Assembly: GCA_025331445.1 (NCBI GenBank)
Contig: JAIWNE010000003.1
Coordinates: 434,001-498,000, forward strand
Length of the DNA: 64,000 bases
From: Blakeslea trispora
Taxonomy: Eukaryota; Mucoromycota; Mucoromycetes; Mucorales; Choanephoraceae
Direction: 5' to 3'
Shown: positions 32,638 to 44,497 of the stretch, one piece after another
Layout of the letters: every line of letters begins with the position of its first letter
Position numbering within the stretch: position 1 is the first letter of the stretch
Notes under the pieces: model-generated
Databases searched by the model: none
What the model saw: the letters and a program-made list of their open reading frames with translations, nothing else
What the model was told of the DNA's origin: nothing
Program-made: the position numbers and the translations under genes

Positions 32638-33917
32638 ACTTTAGGGCTGAATGTAACTGTAATTAAATGTTGTTGAACAAGATTCTTCTACCATATTCTA
32701 TCAGCTGTTACTCTTTTCATGATAGTCTTCCTTAGTTGATTGCTTTGTAGCTTACAGGAACTATTGAGATGATTGTATACTTTACTATATTTACACACAG
32801 TTTGCTACAGAACTCTTTCCTTCCCTTTTTGCATGAAATAAATCCCAAAATCTAATTCTTTGTCTTGTACAACCATGCAATTGTCGACTTTAAACAATTT
32901 AGTATCCGAAAATCGTTATATGGTGTATTAACTTGAGATTTGAAAGTTCTGTAGTATAAAAATAAAATCGCATTATATTGATCAAGATATATCGGCTTAC
33001 AAAAAAAGAAAGCATGGATTACCTAATCATCTAAACGAATAGACTTAGCCATGCCAACACTAAAGTATAATAAAAAAAGAAAGGCGGTTAATAAAATTTC
33101 CTTTTCACTTTCTTAAAGCGGAACACTGTATTCCCATACAAAGCAGCTTATTAATCGAAACAAATAGCAACCCTTAATGTCTTGCCAAGTAGGTACACTG
33201 TCTCAAGATGATTGTAAAAGCACTGAGTTGATGTCTCCATGTGCATATAAGGGAGAGGCTTACAAATCTTAACCGAATCATCAACAGCCATAAAGAGAAT
33301 ACGCTTAACTTTATTTTTGACAACCAAATTAAACCCGAACCACTCAATTAGCCTAAAAGTGATAGAAAACAGAGAAATGCACTTTCACAACTATTACCCT
33401 TCCATTCACTACTAACTTGAACTACTGCGTCGTTAATTATGACATAGGGACTTTTCAATTCAAAGCGAAAGGGAAAGAGTTTTCCACACATCATTGATGA
33501 TTTACCCAGAAAAAGCAAAACCGGTTTAGGTTTATCTAGAGTGCCTTTTACTTGTCAGAAATCCTAAAGTGACATAAGCAGAAGCTGCAAAGCCTACTGG
33601 GATAGCACCTTGCGTAATGTAAGTGATAATCCCTTCTGATAAGAGTAACTGCAGGGCTAGTTTTCCCCCTTAAATGAACATTTATTAGGTCGCCTTGTGC
33701 TGTTATGAAGTTTGATTTATAATGAGGAGTATCTTCTATCACTTGCAATGACTATGAGTATGACTAAATTGTGATAATTCAGCTTTACCATTTTCAAGGT
33801 TGGTGGGTTTGATTCTAGAACTCAACCAGCTTGAGCCTGAATTGTAAGAATTGTTAATTCAGTGTAACATCATCTCCCCCCAGATAAGGATATGTCAAAC
33901 TACTTTTGTGCTTAGGG

Positions 33918-34240
33918 TTAATGCATACGATTGCATGAGGTTAAATATTTACTCAAGGTAAATACTTGTATGCATTCTTGTGTATAGTGTTCTGCTAGCG
34001 ATTTGGATGAAAGATGAGCTTCGCTGTGCAAAATGAGAATGAGCTTGAGCTGCCAACATACACTCTCTTTGTTGTACTGCTTCTTACACGCTTCAAAGAC
34101 TGTATCCAATAGCTGTACCCACCGATTGTACCCAAACAAACTTGCCTTCTATCTGTACCTTTTTCCTCTGTGTACGCGCCGCTTTTGTTGACCGCGACTT
34201 TGTTGTCAATGAGAGGAGCATTTAAAGGCAAGAAAACAAC
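33918..34240 (-). pseudogene. Unrecognised coding relic with frame breaks
   Basis: The minus strand shows protein-like sequence in two frames: PLNAPLIDNKVAVNKSGAYT and then, after a frame change and an in-frame TAG, FGYNRWVQLLDTVFEACKKQ and SEAHLSSKSLAEHYTQE, ending in TAA near 33918. The composition is protein-like rather than random. No family was recognised; a fragment of a repetitive-element gene is possible. Confidence 0.35.
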
Positions 34241-34718
34241 GTTTTTGCATCGCTTTATTTCTTCTTGTGCAAACTCTTTATACTTGTATCATCAGAAAGC
34301 TTGCATCAATTAATGCACAAAGCGTCTTATTGTATTACATGACCCAATAATATTTTATGTACTTCTCTTTCTCTCTCTTCTTAGGAATATACCTGATTTC
34401 ACTTGTGGTTTAGCGCCAAACAAAATCTGGCATACCCTTACTTGAATCCAAATTTATAGTGCCTCATTTCTTCCCTTTGCATACTGAACGTTGTGGGAAG
34501 TCAACAGCCTGCAACAGTTCATACTGTAACGACTATTTTGTTTGATTTCATTCACTTTATACTTAAACATATGTTTGTAGCTTTGGGTCATAGTATTGAC
34601 AATATTGCAAATATTCTTCTGAATAGACACACTGAGAGGCTAAATTAACAATAAGGCAATAGAAAGCATACATTAAGTCTCTCTGATATTACCCAACTAT
34701 ATAGCTGGTTTTCTCAAG

Positions 34719-34805
34719 GCATACAAGCTCAAGTGTATGATGCTATTATTTTGTTGATCCAACCTGTTTCTCTCAGTGTGCAGTCTATTTCAGGAAATGA
34801 TGTAT
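34719..34805 (+). repeat. Diverged direct repeat, copy B
   Basis: Partner of the copy at 32521-32637, in the same orientation, about 2.2 kb away. It is shorter by an internal deletion of roughly 30 nt. Confidence 0.6.
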
Positions 34806-35200
34806 GGCATCATCATTTTAACCGTGTGTTATTCTTCCTACCAATTAAATGCAGTGTAACCTTGCAAATTGCCCAATTTGTGAATGATAGAGGAGTCAGT
34901 TACACACGACCAGAAAAAAAAACCCTCATATCCACAACCTTCTAAATTCCTATTTTTCTTTTGTTCCTTTATTCTTTTTCTTTTGTTTTATTTCTGCTTG
35001 TATATACGATACATATACCCTCATAAAAAAAAGCCTGAGAATAAATACGCGAAGAGAGTGCTGAACACAGGCAAATAAAAAGATCTCCAAGAAAGTGTGC
35101 GTACAAAAAAGCCAATAGAACAAGCGAAAGCCAAAAGGCAAAGGAAAACAGTGAAAAAAATTCGGCTTTTTCTAATTTAACAGATAAAGAAAATCAAGTT

Positions 35201-38200
35201 ATGAAACGTTCTACAACTGGTGACTCTTCAAAAAGTAAAAAATTGTGTATCTCATCCTCACCCACATTGCGTACCAAACAAATCAACTCTTTAGACATGA
35301 CAGAACTACTAGCTCCAATAAGAGACATGGTCTTGCGTCTTGATAAAGGCGATACAGAGTATTGCATATCAAGCTTGTTACCACCTCGCACAGAAATTCC
35401 TGAAGAAAGTAATACAGACTCAGAGGAAGAAGAAGCAAGCCATCAGGATACTCTACAATTAATACACAAAACTCTCAAAAGTATAGCGCAACGACAGCTA
35501 AAGTTAGAAACAGAAAACAAGCGCTTTCGAATAGCAATAAAGCAGCAACACCACTTGTTAACTCAGCCAAATACTAGTTGTCATAACAGCCTTGATGAGG
35601 TTGAAGAAAACGTATCTGTAGATCCATACAAAGGAACCCCAGAGGATGATATCTGTTCGATTCAAACTTCACCTATGCTAGATAAATTACAACTTGCGCC
35701 TGCTGCTACAGGTACATCAAGTCGACTTCAAATCATCTGATAGCCAACTGATCTCTTGTTTTACTCACTGTCTTTCTTTTTGTAGAGGGTCAGGATCTAA
35801 AACCTTTGGAGAGTTGTCAAAATTGCGTAAATCAAGCAGTTCAAGTTGTTTCAGCTATATACAATGGCAAATTGGATCAGCGAATTCATTGTCAGCACGA
35901 AATGCATAATGATTTAAAAGACGCCATTAATTTGATGGCAGATCAATTACAGAATATCACCAAACGTGTACTAAAAGTCTCACATGAAATAGCTGTGGAA
36001 GGCAAATTAGGAGTACAAGTAGAGGTTGAAGACTCCATGAAAGGCATCTGGAGAGAATTCGTATTACATTTGAATAGCATGACTCAAAATCATTCTGAGC
36101 AAGTAAGGGACATTGCTGATGTTTCAACTGCAATTGCTAGAGGTGACCTAAGTAAGACCATGACTGTGCCTGGCAAAGGCGAAACGCTTGTCTTGAAGAA
36201 TACGTTCAATACAATGGGTAAATCGTGTATGAGTAAACGCTTCTTTCTTTTTAGTATAGCTAAATATATACTTTCTTCTTGACCATCAAGTCAATCATCT
36301 GAATTTGTTTGCTTCAGAAGTCACTCGCGTGGCTCACGAAGTTGGCACAGAAGGCAAATTAGGTGTACAAGCTAAAGTAGCTGGCGTAGATGGCATATGG
36401 AAAGAGCTGACAGACAATGTAAACATAATGGCTATCAATCTTACCAATCAAGTACGAGATATTGCGCACGTATCGAAAGCTGTAGCTCGTGGCGATTTGA
36501 CAAAGAAAGTGAAGGTTGAAGTCAAAGGTGAAATGCTTGACTTGAAAAACACAATCAATACCATGGTAGATCAGGTAATGTTCTCAAAGACATAACTTTT
36601 TTTTAATAAAGAAGAAAAGCCAGGCTAATGCAAAAAAACAGCTGTGTATATTTGCTGGTGAGGTGACACGTGTATCTCTAGAAGTGGGCGTTGATGGTCT
36701 TTTGGGCAGTCAAGCTGTTGTTAAGGATGTCGGCGGTACTTGGAAAGATCTGACAAATCATGTCAATATGATGTCTGAGAAAATTGCTGGTCAAGTTCGA
36801 GATATTGCTGCAGTAGCTAAAGCTGTTGCCGAGGGTGACTTAACAAAAAAGGTTACGGCCGATGCACAAGGAGAAGTGCTTGATCTGATTAATACTATGA
36901 ATACTATGGTAGTACTTTGTCTATTTTATATCATCATCTAGCAGCTTATTTATGTTCTCATACTAGGTTGATCAACTTAACAATTTTTCAGCTGAAGTAA
37001 CTAGAGTTTCATTAGAAGTTGGTGTTGAGGGCAAATTAGGAGGACAAGCTGTTGTCAAAGATGTTGGAGGCACATGGAAAGACTTGACAGATAATGTAAA
37101 CTTGATGGCCGCTAACCTGACAACCCAAGTACGATCCATTGCTGAGGTTACAACAGCTGTAGCAAAGGGCGATTTGTCTAAGAAAATTGATGTAGAAACT
37201 CGAGGAGAGATTTTTGACCTAAAGAATACAGTGAACAACATGGTAGACCAACTCAATGTGTTCGCCTCAGAAGTATCTCGTGTAGCGCGCGAAGTCGGCA
37301 CAGAAGGCAAGCTAGGCGGGCAAGCAGTAGTTCCAAACGTAGATGGTACGTGGATGGATCTGACAGACAACGTAAACCAGATGGCCGCAAACCTTACCAA
37401 CCAAGTACGATCAATTGCTGAAGTGACAAAGGCAGTAGCTTTAGGAGACCTATCAAAGAAGATCGAAGTAGAGTCAGGCGGCGAGATCTTGGAGCTAAAG
37501 AACATTGTGAACAACATGGTAGATCAGCTCCGTGTCTTTGCTTCCGAAGTCACTCGAGTGTCGAAGGAAGTCGGCACAGAAGGCAAACTAGGTGGGCAAG
37601 CTGTCGTTCAAGATGTTGGTGGTACATGGCATGAGCTTACGGATAATGTAAATCATATGGCTGCCAACTTGACCTATCAAGTGCGATCAATTGCAGAGGT
37701 GACAAAAGCCGTTGCCAATGGAGATATGAGTAAGAAGATTGAAGTCGAGTCAGGTGGAGAAATTCTTGAGCTTAAGAATACAGTCAACAACATGGTAGAT
37801 CAACTTCGTATATTTGCCTCTGAAGTCACCCGTGTTTCAAAAGAAGTCGGTACAGAAGGCAAATTAGGTGGTCAGGCTGTTGTACAGGGAGTGGCAGGCA
37901 CATGGAAAGACCTAACCGACAATGTAAACATGATGGCTGCTAATCTCACAACACAGGTACGGTCCATTGCTGAAGTTACAAAAGCTGTTGCCAATGGTGA
38001 TATGAGCAAGAAGATTGAAGTAGAATCAGGTGGTGAAATAGCAGAGTTGAAAAATATTGTAAACGATATGGTGGATCAGTTGCGTGTCTTTGCTTCCGAA
38101 GTCACTCGAGTTGCTAAAGAAGTTGGTACAGAAGGCAAACTAGGTGGGCAAGCTGTCGTCAAGGGTGTAGGTGGCACTTGGGAAAGTTTGACAGACAATG

Positions 38201-41200
38201 TCAATATAATGGCTGCCAATCTTACCAACCAAGTACGATCAATTGCTGAAGTAACTAAAGCTGTTGCCTTGGGTGATTTGTCCAAAAAGATTGAAGTGGA
38301 GTCAGGCGGCGAGATCTTGGAGCTAAAGAACATTGTGAACAACATGGTAGACCAACTCAATGTGTTCGCCTCAGAAGTATCTCGTGTAGCGCGCGAAGTC
38401 GGCACAGAAGGCAAGCTAGGCGGGCAAGCAGTAGTTCCAAACGTAGATGGTACGTGGATGGATCTGACAGACAACGTAAACCAGATGGCCGCAAACCTTA
38501 CCAACCAAGTACGATCAATTGCTGAAGTGACAAAGGCAGTAGCTTTAGGAGACCTATCAAAGAAGATCGAAGTAGAGTCAGGCGGCGAGATCTTGGAGCT
38601 AAAGAACATTGTGAACAACATGGTAGATCAGCTCCGTGTCTTTGCTTCCGAAGTCACTCGAGTGTCGAAGGAAGTCGGCACAGAAGGCAAACTAGGTGGG
38701 CAAGCTGTCGTTAAAGGCGTCGCTGGTACATGGAACGAACTGACAAATAATGTGAACCAAATGGCTGCTAATTTGACAACCCAAGTACGATCAATTGCCG
38801 AAGTTACAAAAGCTGTCGCAAGTGGTGACATGAGTAAGAAAATCCATGTAGAGACTAGCGGAGAGATACTCGAGCTCAAGATTACAGTGAACAGCATGGT
38901 GGATCAATTAAGAGTATTTGCCTCAGAAGTAACTCGTGTCGCTCGCGAAGTTGGTACAGAAGGCAAGCTAGGTGGTCAGGCAACTATTATTGGTGTTGAT
39001 GGTACCTGGAAGGATCTGACTGATAACGTCAATCTGATGGCAAGCAACTTGACGGATCAACTGCGTTCTATAGCTGCAGTATGTAAAGCTGTTGCTCAAG
39101 GAGATCTAAGTAAAAAGATTGAGGTCGAAGTACATGGTGAAATAGCAGAGCTGAAGAATACAATCAACACTATGGTTGACCAACTAAGCTCTTTCGCTTC
39201 TGAAGTGACAAGAGTTGCAAAAGAAGTCGGTACTGAAGGCAAACTTGGTGTCCAAGCTCAAGTAGAGGACATTCAAGGCCTTTGGCGCGATATCACTAGT
39301 AATGTCAACACAATGGCCTCAAATTTGACAACTCAAGTCCGTGCATTTGCACAAATTTCTGCTGCTGCTACTGAAAACGATTTCTCTCGATTGATTACCG
39401 TTGAAGCATCTGGTGAAATGGACTCGCTAAAGACAAAAATCAATCAAATGGTCAACTCATTGCGTGACGCCATTCAAAAGAACAGACAGGCCAGAGAAGC
39501 TGCTGAATTAGCGAATCGATCCAAGAGTGAATTCCTGGCGAACATGAGTCATGAAATCCGTACCCCTATGAACGGTATCATCGGTATGACTTCGCTAACA
39601 CTGGAAACCGAATTGACTCGTCAACAGAGAGAAAACTTGATGATCGTGTCTAGCCTTGCAAACAGTTTGCTGAGTATCATTGATGATATACTAGATATCT
39701 CAAAGATTGAAGCTGGTCGAATGAACATTGAGTCTATTCCATTCTCTTTGCGGTCTGCTATCTTTAGTGTGCTCAAGACTTTAGCTGTCAAGGCGAATCA
39801 AAAGAAACTAGACTTGATTTATAATGTCGATAGTGCTATTCCAGATCACTTGATTGGCGATCCTCTTCGTTTGAGACAAGTTATAACAAACTTGATAGGA
39901 AATGCTGTCAAGTTCACTACTCGTGGCCAAGTATCCTTAGAAACAAGAGTTGTATCAGACTCGGACAACAATGTCATTTTAGAGCTATGCGTCAAGGACA
40001 CAGGTATTGGCATTCAGGAAGACAAGCTTAGCCTTATCTTTGACACTTTCTGCCAAGCAGATGGCTCGACAACGTAAGTGTTTATATATATGTCTATTTA
40101 GAAGAAAGAAGACCTGAGATATCATTGTTAAATATTCTTATTTATTATTAATAGTCGTGAATACGGTGGTACTGGGTTAGGTCTTTCAATCTCAAAACAT
40201 TTGGTTCAATTGATGGGTGGCGACTTATGGGTCAAATCAATTTACGGTCGTGGCTCTCAATTCTATTTTACACTGAACTTCAAGCGCTATCCAAAAGAAC
40301 GTCATGATGCCTTTGAGAAGATGAAGCGATACAAAGGCCGCAACATTTTATTCTTGGATGGAAATAATGATGAAATGGGTATTGAACCTAAGCTTTGTGA
40401 GCTCGGTTTGACTCCTTTCAGAGTCACTGGCATATCGGATTCTGTCAATATGTCTAGTCTCCCGATATTCCAGTCTACTAACACTAAGCAACCACCTTTG
40501 TTTGATACCGTTATTGTTGACAATGTTGCATATGCCGAAAAGATTCGTGAAGCAGTCCATCTGCGCTACACACCTATCATTTTAATTGCTCCTGAAATAC
40601 ATAGTCTCAATATGAAGCTCTGTATTGACCTTGGGATTACTGGTCATATCAATTCACCCGTTACCCTGTCAGATCTTGCATACACCCTTTTACCTGCTCT
40701 TGAAAGTCATTCGTCATTACCAAGTGACTCGTCTATACCCCTCCCTCTCGATATTCTTTTGGCTGAAGACAATATTGTAAATCAAAAGCTAGCTGTGCGC
40801 ATACTTGAGAAGTTTGGCCACAAAGTCGAAATTGTGTCTAATGGTAAGCTTGCAGTAGAGGCCTTTGAAAATAGTAGTTATGACTTGATTTTGATGGACG
40901 TGCAAATGCCTGTCATGGGAGGCTTCGAAGCTACTCAAAAGATTCGAGAGATCGAGCATAAAACTAGAAACGGGTCGCATGTTCCCATTATCGCACTTAC
41001 TGCACATGCAATGATTGGCGATAGAGAGAAGTGTTTACAATCTGGAATGGTAAGTTGATATAATCCATCCGAATTTCGAATACTTGAATACTTACAACAA
41101 CTTTCTCTAGGATGAGTATGTTACCAAGCCTTTACGATTCCCAGAACTTATTGCTGCAATCAAGAAGTTTGCACCACAGTCTGCTCATACAATGCTGATT

Positions 41201-41221
41201 AAATCAAACAAAAAGTCTTAG
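35201..41221 (+). CDS. NIK1: Group III hybrid histidine kinase (Nik1/Os-1 type) with expanded poly-HAMP array
   Basis: Cytosolic hybrid sensor kinase upstream of the HOG-type osmostress pathway and target of phenylpyrrole fungicides in other fungi. Seven exons (35201-35711, 35786-36217, 36291-36574, 36624-36908, 36967-40073, 40155-41049, 41111-41221) give 1874 residues. An S/E-rich head (1-170) with a coiled-coil stretch is followed by about twelve tandem HAMP units of roughly 92 residues (about 175-1330). Then come the phosphoacceptor helix with HEIRTPMNG (His about 1366), the N box (LIGNAVKFT), the G boxes ([16 protein letters not shown]), and a receiver domain with DILLAEDN, the phospho-Asp about 1788 in LILMDVQMP, and Lys in TKPL. 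No membrane helix. Family members usually have five to nine HAMP modules, so this array is long. Confidence 0.93.
37231..37608 (+). repeat. Perfect 378-bp direct repeat, copy 1 (within HAMP units 5-6)
   Basis: By direct comparison I find no difference between 37231-37608 and 38335-38712, synonymous sites included. The offset is 1104 nt, exactly four 276-nt units. Sequence on both sides diverges at once. Confidence 0.88.
38335..38712 (+). repeat. Perfect 378-bp direct repeat, copy 2 (within HAMP units 9-10)
   Basis: Second copy of the 37231-37608 segment. Other units in the array differ from it at many synonymous sites, so identity here points to recent gene conversion or unequal exchange rather than constraint. 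Confidence 0.88.
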
Positions 41222-42440
41222 CTGCTCTTCAGCACTTTTTTTTTCAGTATCATTATAGTGTATTTCGATCTGGCATCGAACCTTTTATGTATCATTAAAA
41301 ATTGGTCCTAATGGCAACCATAACCAAAATGTTAAAAAATGTCCATGTCTCAATTACCAAATGTCAGATGGCAACACATTCGTTTGTAAGTCTCCATTTC
41401 TTAAATTATGCTTGGACATTGGGTTGACTTTTGTTAGTCAGAGGCAATATTAAATTGACATAGAAACCAGAGATTCGATAGCTCTATTTAAATGTGTTTA
41501 AAAATTATGTCCGAAAATAGTGTATGCATGAAATAGTCTAAAGGGAAGGGGCGTGCCGCTCCGATATGCTGTTTTTCACAGTTATCTTCAAAAAAAGTAT
41601 GACTCCCATAAACTTGGAAAGTCTAAAGTGTAAACATTGCTTTAGTTTTCTGCTTCTCAGATATCTTCTTAGTTCTTGAATGGATGACCTACCGCATCTC
41701 TAAGAAAAGAACAAATAAAAAAAAAGTCCGTTCAATTTGATCAGTACAAATCCACGACAGCAATCATGATAAAATACATGCCTTTTTTCCAAACAATTTC
41801 TCTTTTGCATGTCACATAAATAAAGAAAATGCTTTGGTGTATTGATCCAAGCAAGCATCAGTGAATATCTCATAGTCTACTGAACAGCTTTGTTACCTTT
41901 GTATGTAGAGTATTCACTTTTATGACAATTAGAGAAAGTAGGACAGACAGTCTCTTTTTTTTTGTGATATAAATCAGATTGACCACATTACTGATCCATG
42001 TCTACATTGGCAAGTATATTGGTTGTTTGTTTGTTTCTTGTATAGACGAACTTGCTTTATTCTTGTTCCGTATCAATGTACATCTTGTTTCTTTGTTTAA
42101 TGATACCAAAAGACCAAATCCCCATTTTAGCACGAGAAGAGAAAGAGATTGGTATTGATTGTTTGCAGTAAATACTATTACTTTTAAGCTGTTCTTTACT
42201 GACCAACACATTGTCCGTTAGCAAATTCATCAATAAATAGTTGAAATAGAATCGTACATGCAAGAAAAAAAAAGCAGAGATGCATCAACATGAGATTTTG
42301 ACAGCTTTTTTTCATCAAGATGACATGAACCTCAGAGAAAAAAGCTTGTTGAAGGGCAAGAGCATAGTCAATCCTCAAGATTGTTGTCCAAAGCTCAGCT
42401 TTTTTCTTTGCCACATACTCTTGCATCCATTTGATTAGTC
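41222..42440. other. Intergenic, start of the gene-poor block
   Basis: AT-rich 3' flank of the kinase gene. Short frames on both strands (for example 42196-42426 minus) have partly protein-like composition but no motif and no splice logic. Nothing was recognised. Confidence 0.4.
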
Positions 42441-42702
42441 AACAACAACTCTATATGGTGAATACATCAGTATTCCTACTGAAGAAATCAATCATGCAGT
42501 GGCATTGTTTAAGATAATGACATAGTGATTCGTGACAAGTTGGTTTTCCAAGAAACCATAAAAGATAAACCAGGGAAGCAACAGATATTAGGGGCAAGAA
42601 GATACAGAGCGGTCAAGAATATGGCTCAGAAATTTCTTAATCTTTCCCAGTTAGAGTGGAACCAATACATTAAGAATATAAAGAGGTATGAAGAAATATA
42701 AT
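42441..42702 (+). pseudogene. Frameshifted coding relic, unrecognised
   Basis: The plus strand encodes TTTLYGEYISIPTEEINHAV and then ALFK; a one-base frame change near 42513 is followed by IVIRDKLVFQETIKDKPGKQ and YRAVKNMAQKFLNLSQLEW, ending at TAA near 42702. Composition is clearly protein-like on both sides of the break. No intron fits at the break. No family was recognised. Confidence 0.45.
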
Positions 42703-43910
42703 GATGTTCTAATCCATGTCAACCCAAAGTACTTTGGTTATCATTCGAGATGGTTTTGATTTCCAACTTGGATTTCTCTCGGCTTCCAAGAAAAAACTAA
42801 ATATATCATCATCAATTGAAAAGAGATATCCTCTTTTTCTTCCAGCTTCCAGTTTGGTTTGTTAGAGTTTCTTCTTTTTTTTTTCTCCCATTTTCTCGTT
42901 TTTTACCACTTGTTAGTCGCAGAGATGACTTTGAACTCGGTGTGATAGATGATTATGGCTCTAAAAAAAAGGTGATAGGGAAATGACTACTAACAGAAAA
43001 TAGAAACGAGTGATAAGATAGCTTTATTTTGTTCTTGTATTCTAATAAATGTGAAAGAAGAAATGAAACAAAATGCATCAATTGCGAGGAACAAGGATCG
43101 CACAGCAAATAATTGCTTTTGTACAGACATTGATTAATTCAAACAACTTGTTTAGTCAACAATGGTTTTTTCTTTTTGTTCAATAAATAATTTACAATAG
43201 GTACTTTGTGAGACAAGAAGACAAAGTAAAACAACTAAGCGATGTAAGAAATTATGAGAAAAAAATGAGCTTTATAATAACATACTCTGACGCGAGAGTT
43301 GCAAGTAGTCTGTCCGTGAGTCTACTCTGGATCGTTAATGAATCAAATTATCCAAGTGGTTATGACGCTATAGCTATCCAAGAAACCAACTCGAACAAGG
43401 TTACTGATGGAGTACCTTCAGCATGACTTCTCTCATATGTCATTGCTCTATTTTATCTGTCCTTGGTCTGAAATTGGTTTCTGTATAAATAGATCATCTT
43501 TTTTTCACTTACTTTCCTTCATTATATTTTGTTTATTATTTCGTTTTCATTATTTTGTTTTCATTATCATTATATTTTATGTCCTCTATCTTTCTTGTAG
43601 CTCGCCTTTTCTTTTTAACAGTATGCTCTTTGATCTATACTTTTGTCTTGGTAGCCAAAACTGTGTATTATTTGGCCTGTCTCCTCTGTGCATGGGGAGG
43701 CTCATGTACAGAGGATTCGAATTCTTACAGGGCCTGAAAAAAGGGAAGACTATGCATTGAGGTATGTACCAAATGTTTTAACCCCAAAAAATTAGTTATA
43801 AGTTTTTCAAAAGAAGCTAAGAGGTTTATAGTAGAATGATAGTCTTCCCTATCATCAATTACGATTGATTTTTTCAAAAAAAAAAAGCATATCAAAAGGT
43901 TTGCATACTT
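42703..43910. other. Intergenic, nothing recognised
   Basis: AT-rich, with T-rich runs near 43500-43620 that create hydrophobic frames on the plus strand. No domain or repeat of note. Confidence 0.4.
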
Positions 43911-44497
43911 TTTTTTCTGATCCAACAGTGCTATTTTCATTCAATTGTAATACATTGCGTCTAGTGTCATCTTATTCTGAAATGAAGGTGAAACATTTGG
44001 TATATCTCTATCCCAATTATTACGACACCACGTTTATGGGAGGAAATAACTTATCAAGTCATCTGTTGGATGAGACCGTCCGCTTTTTTTTGTCCCTTTG
44101 GTAGCAGTACCTTATTGCCGGAAATAGACTCAAGAACTTTTGCCCCTTAAATACAGCGACTATTGTACATGCTGTAATGGACATCCTTCGATGGATGTCT
44201 ATACTAGAGCTTGAAGACTTACGGATATTCACAAAGTGTGTTCAGCAAAGACTGGTTTCTCATCCACTCAAGAAAATTGCAATCAACAAGTGTTGCTTTA
44301 TCTAACAATGCGGTTATATTATATTGCATTTAGTCTCGTCCTGAAGTAAGCCAAGTTGAAATTACATATTGTCAGTCGACAAAAACCATGGCTCGAGGAT
44401 CAATTTACCACATCATAACTGGAGTACTTGGATTTAAGAAACAGAAAGGAACATTCAAACAGACTTCAATGGATTCATTTGGAACAAAAGTTAACTG
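43911..44497 (+). pseudogene. Interrupted coding tract, possibly F-box/LRR-like
   Basis: The plus strand shows three successive protein-like pieces: SSYSEMKVKHLVYLYPNYYD followed by LLDETVRF; QYLIAGNRLKNFCPLNTATI with MDILRWMSILELEDLRIF up to TAA near 44308; and SRPEVSQVEITYCQSTKTMA up to TGA near 44497. Stops or frame changes separate them. The periodic leucines and cysteines recall the many F-box/LRR-like genes of these fungi, but that family guess is weak. It may be a decayed gene or one with introns I cannot place. Confidence 0.4.

Larger units (their letters stand above)
31827..35200. other. Gene-poor interval of 3.4 kb with relics and a diverged repeat
   Basis: No intact gene. It contains a diverged direct repeat pair (32521-32637 and 34719-34805), a minus-strand coding relic near 33918-34240, and a 35-codon basic frame at 32038-32145 (plus). 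The remainder is AT-rich and featureless to me. It ends in the promoter and 5' leader of the histidine kinase gene. Confidence 0.5.
35812..39440 (+). repeat. Tandem array of about 12 poly-HAMP units (276-nt period) in the kinase gene
   Basis: Units are recognised by the recurring segments [34 protein letters not shown] and [19 protein letters not shown]. Starts of the EVTRV-like block fall near 35970, 36315, 36660, 36980, 37260, 37535, 37812, 38090, 38364, 38640, 38916 and 39195. In exon 5 the spacing is 276 nt (92 codons). The outer units are most diverged and the central ones most alike. Introns interrupt only the first four units. Confidence 0.9.

Noticed and set aside
33790..33830. GGTTTGATTCT resembling a tRNA B box
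   Set aside because: No A box at the right distance and no cloverleaf can be drawn; a similar hit at 15930-15945 also fails.
36972..38897. Long minus-strand ORFs (up to 181 codons) inside the histidine kinase
   Set aside because: They recur with the 276-nt HAMP period and are antisense shadows of the repeated coding sequence.
35812..39440. Regularly spaced repeats resembling an array such as CRISPR
   Set aside because: The 276-nt period is codon-aligned, encodes HAMP modules in frame and has no unique spacers; the genome is eukaryotic.
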